A stretch of DNA of 64,000 nucleotides. Source: CAWGYT01 sp963826795. Its GTDB lineage: Bacteria; Planctomycetota; Planctomycetia; Pirellulales; Pirellulaceae. The translations under genes were made by a program, and so were the position numbers. Below are positions 18,312 to 26,732 of this stretch, in pieces. Where the stretch lies: NCBI GenBank assembly GCA_963826795.1, contig CAWGYT010000004.1, forward strand, positions 868,001 to 932,000. Direction: 5' to 3'. The notes beneath the pieces were generated by a model. That model did not search any database and was not told where the DNA came from. It worked only from the letters and a program-made list of their open reading frames with translations. Each line of letters opens with the position of its first letter. Position 1 is the stretch's first letter.

Positions 18312-19916
18312 ATGACGAAATCCAACGGCTCCCAACTTCGAATCTTTGGCTTCGCCGTGCTGATCGCTGGCGGCGCCAGTCTGGGATTGGCATCCAGCGG
18401 TGGTGCTGCCGAATTCAACGATCTATTGCATTATCTGTCCCCGTCGTCCAATGCAGTCGTCGCGGTCGATGCCGTTGCGCTGTTCGGCAGCGAGCTAGGC
18501 CGCGCCGATCACTGGCAGGAGGACTACCGCACGGGCGATCACGGCCACCCCCTGTTGATCCCGCCCGATGCCAAGCGAGTCGTCCTCGGCATGCAATTGG
18601 ATCTCGATTCGCTGACCCCCACCCGACAGGTGGCTTCCATCGAGCTCGCGAGATCGGTCTCGGCAGGAGAATTGGCTGAGCGGCTCGAAGGATTGGCCGA
18701 TTCCATCTCGGGCGTTGACGCGGTCTGGCTCAAGAGCGGGGCCTGCGTGGTGATTTTCGCCCCAAACGTGGTGGGGATCATGGCACCCGCAGACCGTCAG
18801 ACGGCGGCGAGATGGGTGCGCGATACCCGCGACGGCGACGCGTCCGAGCTTCCGGAGTACCTTCGAAAGGCGGTGCAAGAGTCCACGGACGGATCCACGG
18901 AGATCCGGATGGCGCTGGATCTGGAGGATGCCATTCGCCCGGAGGCGATTCGTCAGGCCGTTGCCAGGAGCCAATCGCTGCCGAAGGCCGACTCGGATCA
19001 AATCGCTAAGGTGTTGACCAGCCTGCGCGGGGTGTCGCTGAGCATCCAAGTGGGGCGCGAAGTCCAGGCCGAACTGGTCGCCGACTTTGCGACCGACACG
19101 CAGGTGCTGCAACCACACGCCAAACCGTTTTTCTTGGAAGTCCTGACAAACGCCGGCGCGATGATCGACGAATTTAACGACTGGGACGCGGTCGGCCAGC
19201 GTGATCGGATCGGGATCGCCGGCCGCTTGACGCCGGCTGGAATGCGCAAAGTGCTCAGCTTGGCCTCGTTAGATGCCGGCGTTTTAACGCGTCCGAGTCC
19301 ACCCGAGTCCTCGGCGGCCGCGGCGCCACCCGCCGCGTCTCCCGCCGCCGCTCGCCCAGCGCCCTCTCCGTCGACGCCCGCAGCCACCACGAGCTCGATG
19401 GCCCTGCCGACGCTGCGCTATTTTCAGAATATCAGCCGATGTCTCAGCGATCTGGAACGGACCCAGCCGTCCTCCACCTGGTCCAGTGTCGCTTACTGGA
19501 TGAGCAATTACAGCCGCAAAATCCGCCTGATGTCGACTCGCAACGTCGATCCCGACGCCATCACGTACGGGGAATCCGTGGCGAACCTCCTGGATGGCGC
19601 CGTGGCCAACATTCACGGTGTCACCCAACGGACGAAGGAGCGTACCGCGGCCATTCAGCCCAAGACGGATCTGTACTATGGATTCTCGTCATCATGGCGA
19701 ACGGTGAACTACGGAGGTTATCGAATGCCGATGTTCTATCGCCCCTTCGCCTATGGCGGCGTCGACATCGGCTCGGCGATTACGGAACGCGAAAAAGTCA
19801 CCCAAGAGGAATACGACGAAGGCGCACAGGTCGCGGACCAGATCATGAGCCAGCTCGAGAGTGAGACGACCCGAATCCGCCAAGCCTTGTCCGAGAGGTA
19901 CGGCATGAAGTTCTGA
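18312..19916 (+). CDS. Large exported protein of unknown function
   Basis: This 534-aa protein has an N-terminal signal peptide (about residues 1-33: basic start, hydrophobic FGFAVLIAGGASLGLASS, cleavage near GGAAEF). Residues about 34-330 form a mixed alpha/beta region with a pattern seen in large exported planctomycete proteins (NAVVAVDAVALFGSELG near the start; FAPNVVGIMAP in the middle). A linker of Ala, Pro and Ser follows (about 335-365), then a helical C-terminal domain ending with a Gly/Tyr-rich patch and a coil. I know no family with an assigned role. GAGG precedes the ATG. Its upstream region is the satellite block. Confidence 0.75.
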   Translation: MTKSNGSQLRIFGFAVLIAGGASLGLASSGGAAEFNDLLHYLSPSSNAVVAVDAVALFGSELGRADHWQEDYRTGDHGHPLLIPPDAKRVVLGMQLDLDSLTPTRQVASIELARSVSAGELAERLEGLADSISGVDAVWLKSGACVVIFAPNVVGIMAPADRQTAARWVRDTRDGDASELPEYLRKAVQESTDGSTEIRMALDLEDAIRPEAIRQAVARSQSLPKADSDQIAKVLTSLRGVSLSIQVGREVQAELVADFATDTQVLQPHAKPFFLEVLTNAGAMIDEFNDWDAVGQRDRIGIAGRLTPAGMRKVLSLASLDAGVLTRPSPPESSAAAAPPAASPAAARPAPSPSTPAATTSSMALPTLRYFQNISRCLSDLERTQPSSTWSSVAYWMSNYSRKIRLMSTRNVDPDAITYGESVANLLDGAVANIHGVTQRTKERTAAIQPKTDLYYGFSSSWRTVNYGGYRMPMFYRPFAYGGVDIGSAITEREKVTQEEYDEGAQVADQIMSQLESETTRIRQALSERYGMKF

Positions 19917-19955
19917 GGGACGAGAGTCCGTGTTGCCACGGGGTCGGCCCTCACC

Positions 19956-19994
19956 CGCTGCTACGCAGCGACCTCTCCCGGTCCCGGGAGAGGT
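19956..19994. repeat. Two adjacent palindromes downstream of the exported protein
   Basis: CGCTGC-TAC-GCAGCG (19956-19970) is followed at once by ACCTCTCCC…GGGAGAGGT (19971-19994). Similar palindromes are dispersed in many GC-rich genomes, and this pair may also end transcription of the upstream gene. No T tract follows. Confidence 0.6.
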
Positions 19995-20006
19995 GACATT
20001 GATTTG

Positions 20007-20126
20007 TCTCCGCTCCGCCTCGACTGTCTCTGCTCCGCCTCGACTGTCTCCGCTCCGCCTCGACTGGCTCTGCTCCGCCTCGACTGGCTCTGCTCCGCCT
20101 CGACTGGCTCTGCTCCGCCTCGACTG
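20007..20126 (+). repeat. 20-bp tandem repeat, six copies
   Basis: The unit (t/g)ctc(c/t)gctccgcctcgactg occurs six times without gaps and ends 22 bp before the adaptor start codon, with a partial seventh unit (gctct). It lies where the promoter and leader of the efflux operon should be, so copy-number change could alter expression. Confidence 0.88.
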
Positions 20127-20148
20127 GCTCTATGGTAAGATCGCTGTG

Positions 20149-21370
20149 ATGAGTCCCGACAAGCAAACGCTCGATGCACTGCGTATCGACCGCACCGGAG
20201 TACGCAACCCCAGGCCGCTTGGCGCCATCGCGGTGGTAGCTTCGTTGCTGATTTCGACGGCTGCGGGACTGATCTGGTGGTACAATCTGCCTCAAATGAC
20301 GGAGGTTCGCACCACGGCGGTGCGGGAGGTCTTGGGTGGCGGCGGGGCGGAACGGGTCTTGCTTAACGCGTCGGGCTACGTCACGGCGCGGCGCCCGCCA
20401 CGGTCTCGTCGAAGGTGACAGGAAAGGTGGTGGAGGTCTTGGTCGAGGAAGGTAAGGAGGTGACGGAAGGAGAGGTGTTGGCGCGGATTGATTCGTCCAA
20501 TGTGGAAAAAAATCTGCAGCTTGCCGAAGCGCAGTTGGAATCGGCGCGGAAGGGCCTGGAAGAGACGCGAGCCAATCTGCATCAGGCCGAGCGCGAACTC
20601 GGGCGCATCACCCAGCTGGCGGCCAGTCGCGCGGCCAGCCAGTCGGAATTGGACCGCGCCGATACGGATGTGATGTCCACCAGGGCTCGGTTGGAACGGC
20701 AAATCGCCGACGTGGCGGTCAGTGAGCGAGAATTGGCGATCTGGCAGCAGCAACTTGACGACACGATCATTCGCGCCCTTTCGCCGGTGTGGTGACGTCG
20801 AAGGATGCCCAGCCCGGCGAAATGGTCTCGCCGATTTCCGCCGGAGGCGGATTCATCCGAACGGGCATCTGCACGCTCGTGGATATGTCCTCCCTGGAGA
20901 TCGAAGTGGACGTCAGTGAAAGTTACATCAATCGCGTCGAGGCAGGCCAGGCCGTCGAAGCCACACTCGATGCCTACCCCGGGTGGAGCATCCCGGCGAC
21001 GTCATCGCCATTGTTCCGACGGCCGATCGGCAGAAAGCTACCGTCAAAGTGCGTGTCGGTTTCGAGCAGCTCGACCCGCGGATCCTGCCGGAAATGAGCG
21101 TTAAGGTCGCCTTCCAGAACAAAGCAGCGCCCGTCGCTTCCGCACCGCGTCTCACGATCCCGCTCGGCGGCCTGTATCAGCACGAGGGGCAAGATGTGGT
21201 CTGGATCGTCCGCGATAATCGGGCGGAACGGCGCGGCGGCTGTGAAGGTCGCGGAACGGTCCGGTGATCAAGTCGCGATTTCGGCCGGCATTACCGCGGG
21301 GGAACGCGTCGTGGTGGAAGGCGCCGATCAATTGGTCGACAACGCTCGAGTCAGGGAGACACAAGAATGA
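20149..21370 (+). pseudogene. Periplasmic adaptor (MacA/HlyD family), at least four frameshifts
   Basis: Reading across frames gives a complete adaptor: an N-terminal anchor (GAIAVVASLLISTAAGLIWW), a lipoyl half (TGKVVEVLVEEGKEVTEGEVLARID), a coiled coil (EKNLQLAEAQLESARKGLEE…), the second lipoyl part and a beta barrel (LEIEVDVSESYINRVEAGQ). The C-terminal region follows (…ERVVVEGADQLVDNARVRE). Frames change near 20,410, 20,790, 20,980 and 21,240. All parts are in order and none is lost, which points to read errors more than decay. The stop TGA (21368-21370) overlaps the ATPase ATG by 4 bp (ATGA). It is the first gene of an adaptor-ATPase-permease operon. Confidence 0.8.
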
Positions 21371-22065
21371 CCCCCGGTGAGCAGCCGCTGGTTCGCATCC
21401 ACACCGTCGACAAAACGTTTCGACGGGGTACCGAGGAAATCCATGTGCTCTCCGAGCTGAATCTGGAAGTACCCGCCGGTGAGTTCTTGGCCCTGATGGG
21501 GCCCTCCGGGTCGGGCAAGTCCACGCTCCTGAACCTGATCGGCGGACTCGATCGGCCCACGCAGGGGTCCGTTGAAGTCGGAGACCAACGGATCGACCGC
21601 ATGTCGGACCGCCAGTTGGCGGCCTGGCGTGCACGACACGTCGGCCTCGTGTTTCAATTCTACAACCTGCTGCCCGTCCTCTCGGCTGAACGAAACATCG
21701 AGTTGCCGCTGCTGCTGACGCACCTCTCCAAGTCCCAGCGACGTCAACACGTCGAAGCGGCCCTGAAAGTGGTCGGGTTGCCTCATCGGGCCCGGCACTT
21801 CCCCCGCACGCTTTCAGGTGGCGAACAGCAGCGCGTGGGGATCGCGTGGGCCATTGTGACAGATCCGACCCTTTTGTTGTGTGATGAGCCCACAGGAGAT
21901 CTCGATCGAAAGTCGGGAGATGAAATCCTGGCACTGCTGCAGGCACTTAATCGCGAACATGGCAAGACCATCATCATGGTGACGCATGACCCCCACGCGT
22001 CGGCTCGTGCGTCGCGGACGCTGTACTTGGAAAAAGGCCAGTTTTTCGCGGAGAAACCGGAATGA
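21367..22065 (+). CDS. ABC transporter ATPase, MacB/LolD type
   Basis: This 232-aa ATP-binding subunit has a Walker A motif (GPSGSGKST), a Q-loop region (VGLVFQFYNLLPVLSA), the signature LSGGEQQRVGIAWAI, a Walker B motif (LLLCDEPTGDLD) and a switch His (IIMVTHD). The pattern is that of the family powering MacB-type export or lipoprotein release. It overlaps the adaptor upstream by 4 bp (ATGA) and the permease downstream by 4 bp (ATGA at 22062-22065). It is intact, unlike its two partners. Confidence 0.92.
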   Translation: MTPGEQPLVRIHTVDKTFRRGTEEIHVLSELNLEVPAGEFLALMGPSGSGKSTLLNLIGGLDRPTQGSVEVGDQRIDRMSDRQLAAWRARHVGLVFQFYNLLPVLSAERNIELPLLLTHLSKSQRRQHVEAALKVVGLPHRARHFPRTLSGGEQQRVGIAWAIVTDPTLLLCDEPTGDLDRKSGDEILALLQALNREHGKTIIMVTHDPHASARASRTLYLEKGQFFAEKPE

Positions 22066-22105
22066 AATTCCTCTCTGGTCTGGAGCAATCTCAAACGACG
22101 CGCGA
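22062..22105 (+). pseudogene. Start of MacB-type permease, truncated at the junction
   Basis: The expected third gene of the operon starts here (MKFLS then, after one base shift, VWSNLKRR), the usual first helix approach of this permease class. Similarity ends around 22,100, and the DNA that follows belongs to a different context. Only about 13 codons remain. Confidence 0.7.
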
Positions 22106-22165
22106 CCTCAGATCCCGGACATCTCGGGCACGCCGGTGTCGTCGATGGCGACACGGGATTGAAAA
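22099..22165 (-). pseudogene. Fragment of a NarL-type response regulator gene
   Basis: On the minus strand it reads VAIDDTGVPEMSGI, then a stop created by one extra base, and EVAR in the shifted frame. The intact regulator at 22939-23565 has VAILDIGMPEMSGIEVAR. The DNA of 22100-22162 aligns with about 23363-23425 almost throughout. It marks the first sequence of the right-hand piece. Confidence 0.65.
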
Positions 22166-22175
22166 CTCCCCGGCC

Positions 22176-22503
22176 TCAGCTCCTCAGCAAACGGTCCAAC
22201 AGAAGGGATTCGAGGTCTCTGCGCCCGTCAAGTACGGCGAGCACCATCACGCTGTCGGGCTCGACGCGGTAGACGATGCGCCACGGGCGCTCAATGATTT
22301 CCCGATATTGATGCACCCCGATAGACCGCAGCTCTGGTACAGAGGCGACCGCGCTCGGCGGCAGTCGTCAGCGACTCCGCCCGCTCCTGCAACCGATCGA
22401 GTACCGACAACGCGTTCTCGATGCTGTCCGTGGCGATGTACGCGACGATGGCATCGAGGTCGTGCCGCGCGGTCCGGGTCCACAGCACCCGTCGCTCAAT
22501 CAT
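22176..22503 (-). CDS. RelE/ParE-family toxin (one frameshift)
   Basis: The N-terminal part RRVLWTRTARHDLDAIVAYIA is typical of ParE/RelE toxins (a helix pair that folds on the beta sheet). The frame breaks near 22,340, and the next frame supplies the rest (VPELRSIGVHQYREIIERPW, RIVYRV, VMVLAVLDGRRDLESLLLDR) and stops at 22176. That gives about 109 aa, the usual length. ParE poisons gyrase and RelE cuts mRNA; sequence alone does not decide. The gene starts inside the last codons of the antitoxin (4-bp overlap), the normal arrangement of a toxin-antitoxin operon. Confidence 0.82.
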
Positions 22504-22781
22504 CGGCCGGATTCACCCCCGGCCAACCGACGTCGAAGGTCGGCGAACACCTGCTCCTGCGGCACGACCCGGCCGCCCTCGACGTCGCGCTCGCCCTGCA
22601 CCATGAGCTTCAGCATCACCAGCGCCCGCTGCCGTGCCTGGTGTTGCTCGTAGTCCTCGACCACGGCACGTGCGCGCCCGTTCTGTGTCAGCACCAGCGT
22701 GGTCGGCTCCGCGCGGATCTTGTCCAACAGGCGGCTGGCATCGGCCTTGAATTCGCTGAGGCTCAGTATCGATTCGCTCAT
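22500..22781 (-). CDS. Phd/YefM-type antitoxin
   Basis: This antitoxin of about 93 aa has an N-terminal Phd fold (SILSLSEFKADASRLLDKIR … TTLVLTQNGRARAVVEDYEQH) and a charged C-terminal tail that would wrap the toxin. It is the first gene of the toxin-antitoxin operon and is expected to repress its own promoter, with the toxin acting as co-repressor. I start at the Met followed by SESILS (22781) rather than 12 nt upstream, since the family begins there. Confidence 0.88.
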   Translation of the reverse strand: MSESILSLSEFKADASRLLDKIRAEPTTLVLTQNGRARAVVEDYEQHQARQRALVMLKLMVQGERDVEGGRVVPQEQVFADLRRRLAGGESGR

Positions 22782-22938
22782 CGCAACGACCATATTCGGA
22801 CCGAATTTAGATGGCAGCGAGGATGCCCGTCAGGGAACGACCTGTCAACCCTCGCATATGGCGCGGGCGAGCGGCACTTGGTGCGCGAAAGCGGCGGGGT
22901 GCATTCGACGTACTGATGTAATCGATGTGAGCAGCCAT

Positions 22939-23565
22939 TCAATCCACCATCCCCGCCCGCACGGCATAGCGCACCACGTCCGCCACGGTATGCAGCGCGA
23001 GCTTCTCCATCAGCCGGTTACGGTAGGTGCCGACCGTCGCCGGACTGAGGTCGAGAATGCGGGCGATCTCTTTGCTGCTGTTGCCCAGCGCGATCAGCCG
23101 GATCACGTCTCGCTCCCGGGGCGACAGGGAGACGGTGGTGCATCCACTGCGCTTGAGCTCGCGCAGCTTGGCCTGGATCGCGGGGGTGACGAAGGTGCCG
23201 CCGGCGGCCACGGTGCGTACGGCGAGCAGCAGCTCCTCGAAGGCGCTGTCCTTCAGCACGTAGCCGGCGGCGCCGGCCTCCTGCGCATCGGTGGCGGCGC
23301 ACGGGTCCTCATGCATGGTCAGCAGGACGACACGGGTGTCGAGCGCGTGCGCCGCGACCTCCCGCGCGACCTCGATCCCGGACATTTCCGGCATGCCGAT
23401 ATCGAGGATGGCGACATCGGGTTGGTGGTTTTCGATCTGCTGCCACGCCTCTAGGCCGTTGGCCGCTTCCGCCAGAAGGACGATGTCGGGCTCCATCTCC
23501 AACAGCGGGGCCAGCCCGTGCCGCAGCACGGCGTGATCGTCGGCCAGGATGACGTTGATGGTCAC
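22939..23565 (-). CDS. NarL-family response regulator
   Basis: This 208-aa regulator has a receiver domain (NVILADDHAVLRHGL; Asp55 in VAILDIGMPEMSG; Lys in GYVLKDSA) and a LuxR-type DNA-binding domain (LSPRERDVIRLIALGNSSKEIARIL … VGTYRNRLMEKL). It starts with GTG (23563-23565), overlapping the kinase stop by 4 bp. The same frame is open far upstream through the kinase gene, but that part is out of frame with the kinase and has no domain. A damaged partial copy lies at 22099-22165. Confidence 0.9.
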   Translation of the reverse strand: MTINVILADDHAVLRHGLAPLLEMEPDIVLLAEAANGLEAWQQIENHQPDVAILDIGMPEMSGIEVAREVAAHALDTRVVLLTMHEDPCAATDAQEAGAAGYVLKDSAFEELLLAVRTVAAGGTFVTPAIQAKLRELKRSGCTTVSLSPRERDVIRLIALGNSSKEIARILDLSPATVGTYRNRLMEKLALHTVADVVRYAVRAGMVD

Positions 23566-25124
23566 GGGGCGGCCTCCTCGGTCAATGGGACCTCGATGGC
23601 GACGCAGGACCCGCTGCCCGGAAAGCTGAGTATCTCGGCCTGGCCGCCGACGCTCGCGGCGCGCTCCTGGATCATGGAAAGACCGAGGCCCGCCGGGCGC
23701 TTGTGCGCCTTGCGCGTGTCGAAGCCTACGCCGTCGTCCATGATCTTGACGATCAATCTTCCCGGCGATGGGATCTCCAGGACCACGTCGATTCGCTTCG
23801 CCTTCGCATGGCGCACCGCGTTTCCCAGCGCCTCGCGGAAGGTCAGGAAGCACTGCTCCTTGACCCGTTCCGCCAGCCCCGGGCAGACATCCGGGGCGAA
23901 CAGGCGAATGTCGACCCCGGCGCGCTCGCCGGTCTCGCTGCATTGGAAGCGGATGGCGTCGACCAGCGGCATGCGCTCGAGGAAAATCGGGCGCAGCTCC
24001 TGGCTCACTTCGCGAAGCTGCCCGAGGGCGGTACCGGCCTCGGCGATTGCCCCGTCGAGCAGCGCCTGCGGCATTGGCGACCCCTTTGCGGCCGACGCCC
24101 GAAGCCGCTTGAGCGACAGATTGACCGCCTGCATGGACTGGCCGACCACGTCGTGCAGGGACGCCGCGATGCGCTTGCGTTCGTCCTTCTCGACCTCTTC
24201 CCTGAGCCGGCGGACCTTCTGCGCCCGGGCCGCGCGCGACCTGACGGTCTGGATGCCGAATGCGAGATCGCCCGCGAGTTCTCCCAGCAGGGCGACCTCC
24301 CGGTCGTCGAAGGCGTCCGCCTCGGTCGAGAAGATGCTGAAATTGCCGAACACCGCCCCAGCCGCCTGGAGCGGCAGGGCGACCATGGCGCGATAGCCGA
24401 AACGCCGTGCCGTGTCTCCCCACGGGGCCAGCTCGGGCTCTTTCTCGATGTTGCGCAGGATGACCGGGCGCCCGGTTTGGATGGCGACCCGGCAGGCGCT
24501 CGGGTTGTTCTCGGCGTTAACCGCCGCGAGCATGGCGGCCGTGAAGTCCGCGTGCTCCATACCCGCGTGCGCGACCATGCGCACCCGTGACCGCTTGCCG
24601 TTTCCTGCATAACCAACCCAGGCGAATGAGTAGCCCCCCGGTTCGACGAGGTTTTCGCAGAAGGCGTTCAGTAGTGCCCTCTCGTCGGTAGCACGGGCCA
24701 GGCTGTGGTTACAGTGGACGAGCACCGCTTGGGTGTTGTTCAAACGAAGCAGCTCCGCGTGCTCCGCGGCGCGCGTGGAAATATCCGCGGAGATGCCGAC
24801 CAGTTTGACGATCTTTCCGGCCGCGCTGGGCACGGGAATGAAGCAGGAGGTGAAGTACCGCGTGCGTTTGGATCCGACAATGGCAAACTCGAACTCCGCG
24901 GCCTTGCCGACGAGCGCCTCCGCCATTAGGAGCCCGATCCGCTCGCGATCCTGCGGACCCACGAATTCCAGGTAAGGAAGCCCTACGACCTCATCCTGGT
25001 CGGCGACGCCGAGCAGATTCAGCCCCGCTCGGTTCATGGACAGCAGGCGGCCTTCGGTGTCGATTTCGTGGATGCACAATGGCGCTTGATCAAACAGGAT
25101 CCTGAACTGATCCGATTCCGCCAT
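23562..25124 (-). CDS. Cytoplasmic PAS-GAF sensor histidine kinase
   Basis: This 520-aa kinase has no membrane helix. A PAS domain (about residues 8-120, with DTEGRLLSMNRAGLNLLG) and a GAF domain (about 140-285) precede a HisKA_3 domain, with the phospho-acceptor His in RIAASLHDVVGQSMQAVNLS. The ATPase domain shows an N box (FREALGNAVRHAKA) and DDGVGFDTR. It would sense a cytoplasmic or diffusible signal and phosphorylate the regulator encoded at its 3' end. I start at the ATG at 25124, which has AGGAGGGG just upstream, rather than at the end of the long open frame (25592), whose extra residues are low-complexity. Confidence 0.88.
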   Translation of the reverse strand: MAESDQFRILFDQAPLCIHEIDTEGRLLSMNRAGLNLLGVADQDEVVGLPYLEFVGPQDRERIGLLMAEALVGKAAEFEFAIVGSKRTRYFTSCFIPVPSAAGKIVKLVGISADISTRAAEHAELLRLNNTQAVLVHCNHSLARATDERALLNAFCENLVEPGGYSFAWVGYAGNGKRSRVRMVAHAGMEHADFTAAMLAAVNAENNPSACRVAIQTGRPVILRNIEKEPELAPWGDTARRFGYRAMVALPLQAAGAVFGNFSIFSTEADAFDDREVALLGELAGDLAFGIQTVRSRAARAQKVRRLREEVEKDERKRIAASLHDVVGQSMQAVNLSLKRLRASAAKGSPMPQALLDGAIAEAGTALGQLREVSQELRPIFLERMPLVDAIRFQCSETGERAGVDIRLFAPDVCPGLAERVKEQCFLTFREALGNAVRHAKAKRIDVVLEIPSPGRLIVKIMDDGVGFDTRKAHKRPAGLGLSMIQERAASVGGQAEILSFPGSGSCVAIEVPLTEEAAP

Positions 25125-25829
25125 TCTCCCCTCCTCTTTTGCCCATTCTTTGCGGGCACGATTGGATCCCGTCCCAGGCTGATCAGCAAAGGCGATATGT
25201 CGCGCCGCGGCGTGGGTGAAGGTGTTGCCGCGCCTTTCAGTCGGAGGGGCCACCCTACGGGTCGAGCCTCTAAGGCGCTCGGCGACTTGCGCGGCATTAT
25301 TGGAGCAGGGTAGCGGATCAACGGGAAAAAACCAGCTCAATGTAAACGCCAGAAGTACGTGGCTGGGCGGCCGCCTGTCTGCAAGACACCGAACCGCCGA
25401 TTTTTCTCGGATTGCGGTAACGTGAACGCCGGTGGCGCTATCTCGCCGTCGATGCACCGGCTGGCGCCACCCGGGTTGCCAAGGTTCGAGCCCGGGCTGC
25501 CACGCAGGCGCGCACCCGGTAGAGCAGCCGCCGCGGGCCGTCCATTCCGTACGATTAGCGCCGCGTACGCACAGAACACTTCCGCAAGCCATTGATGCTT
25601 ATAGATCTAGCAATGGCTCATTTATTGCTGATGCTTAGTCGAACGGTCTAGAAGACCAGCTGACTTCGCCGGTCCGGTGACCCGATCGGTCGAAATCCGG
25701 CCCCCTGAATACGGTCTTCTGCGAAGACCTTCACGGCGGCAACGCCCGGTCTCCGGTATTCGGTGGACGCGGCAGCCGGTGCGGCGCGTCGGCGCGACAG
25801 GACGGGACAAGAGCGAGAGGTGCGCTTCA
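25125..25829. other. Divergent intergenic region
   Basis: This 705-bp region between the sensor kinase gene (minus) and a membrane-protein gene (plus) must hold both promoters. I find no protein-coding sequence or RNA gene that I can support, and several local inverted repeats are too short to name. Confidence 0.45.
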
Positions 25830-26660
25830 GTGACTTATAAAGACATTCCGCGTCTGCTGACGATGACTATCGTCTGGCTGCTGCTGTTCGCCTGGCACCT
25901 GAACGCGCACCGCCTGGACTGCAACCTCGCATTGGCGCTGATCGGCCTGTTCACGCTCGTTCTGCTGCTCTCGGGGACGGAGACCGCTTACGCGCGGCGC
26001 CGCGCGTTCCTGAACGAGCATCTGGAACCCAAGGGCTTTCTGTTCCGTGCGTTGCGGCGAAACATCGCCCTGACCGGCGCCGAGGCGCTGAAGTCCGCGG
26101 CCCTCGCCCTGATCCTCGTCGTCGGTGCCCTGACGCTGGCGCCCCGGCAGTGGTCCCTGATGTTCGCCGCGGTCCTGCTTCTCGGGCTCCTGCTGCCGCG
26201 TCTGCACGGGGTGCTGGTCGGGCAGGTGCGCGAGGAGTATCTCTACGCGACCGCCCGCCGCTGGGCGATGTGGGTCAGCACGACGCTGCTGCTGCTCGAA
26301 TCGGTCTTCGTCCTGTTCTTTTCGGCGACCGAGAATTTTGTTGGCCTACGCTGGCAAGAGGTCATCACGATGGGCGCCGCGCAGCCGGACGCCCTGTGCG
26401 ACGGAATCGCCAGTCTCGCGCGGGTTACCTCGGCGATCGGCGCCCTTGGCGTCTGGTCCGTCCAGAACCTGGGACGCAGCATGAACGACCTGCCTCAGGC
26501 GCTGATGGCGGCGATGGGCATGGTCGCCTCCATCACCTTGTCGTTCCTGATCGCCTACGCCTACAGCCGGGCCCTCGTCGGGGTGGTCAGCCGACCCTGG
26601 ACCATGTGGCGGTCGGTTCCCCGCGGCGCGCACTCGATCGACGAGGACCAGACGCTCTAG
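25830..26660 (+). CDS. Integral membrane protein of unknown function
   Basis: This 276-aa protein has about six membrane helices (for example LLTMTIVWLLLFAWHL, LALIGLFTLVLLLSG, ALALILVVGALTLA, LMFAAVLLLGLLLP, TLLLLESVFVLFF, MGMVASITLSFLIAY). It starts with GTG at 25830, which has GAGAGG about 8 nt upstream; the longer open frame from 25677 is arginine-rich and not protein-like. The C-terminal tail is short and acidic. It lies 72 nt before the GGDEF-EAL gene on the same strand and may be co-transcribed. No family was recognised. Confidence 0.65.
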   Translation: MTYKDIPRLLTMTIVWLLLFAWHLNAHRLDCNLALALIGLFTLVLLLSGTETAYARRRAFLNEHLEPKGFLFRALRRNIALTGAEALKSAALALILVVGALTLAPRQWSLMFAAVLLLGLLLPRLHGVLVGQVREEYLYATARRWAMWVSTTLLLLESVFVLFFSATENFVGLRWQEVITMGAAQPDALCDGIASLARVTSAIGALGVWSVQNLGRSMNDLPQALMAAMGMVASITLSFLIAYAYSRALVGVVSRPWTMWRSVPRGAHSIDEDQTL

Positions 26661-26732
26661 GCCAATGGACATCCCGTAAGACTTGAAATCGGGAACCGCG
26701 GCCAGCGGCGCCCCGAAAGGAACGAGAAAGCA

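Noticed and set aside
20007..20300. Antisense frames over the 20-bp repeat
   Set aside because: Their repeating Glu/Ser/Arg content is the translation of the DNA repeat.
23566..24423. N-terminal extension of the NarL-type regulator at 22939-23565
   Set aside because: It lies on the same strand over the kinase gene in another frame and shows no domain; the GTG at 23565 starts the receiver domain.
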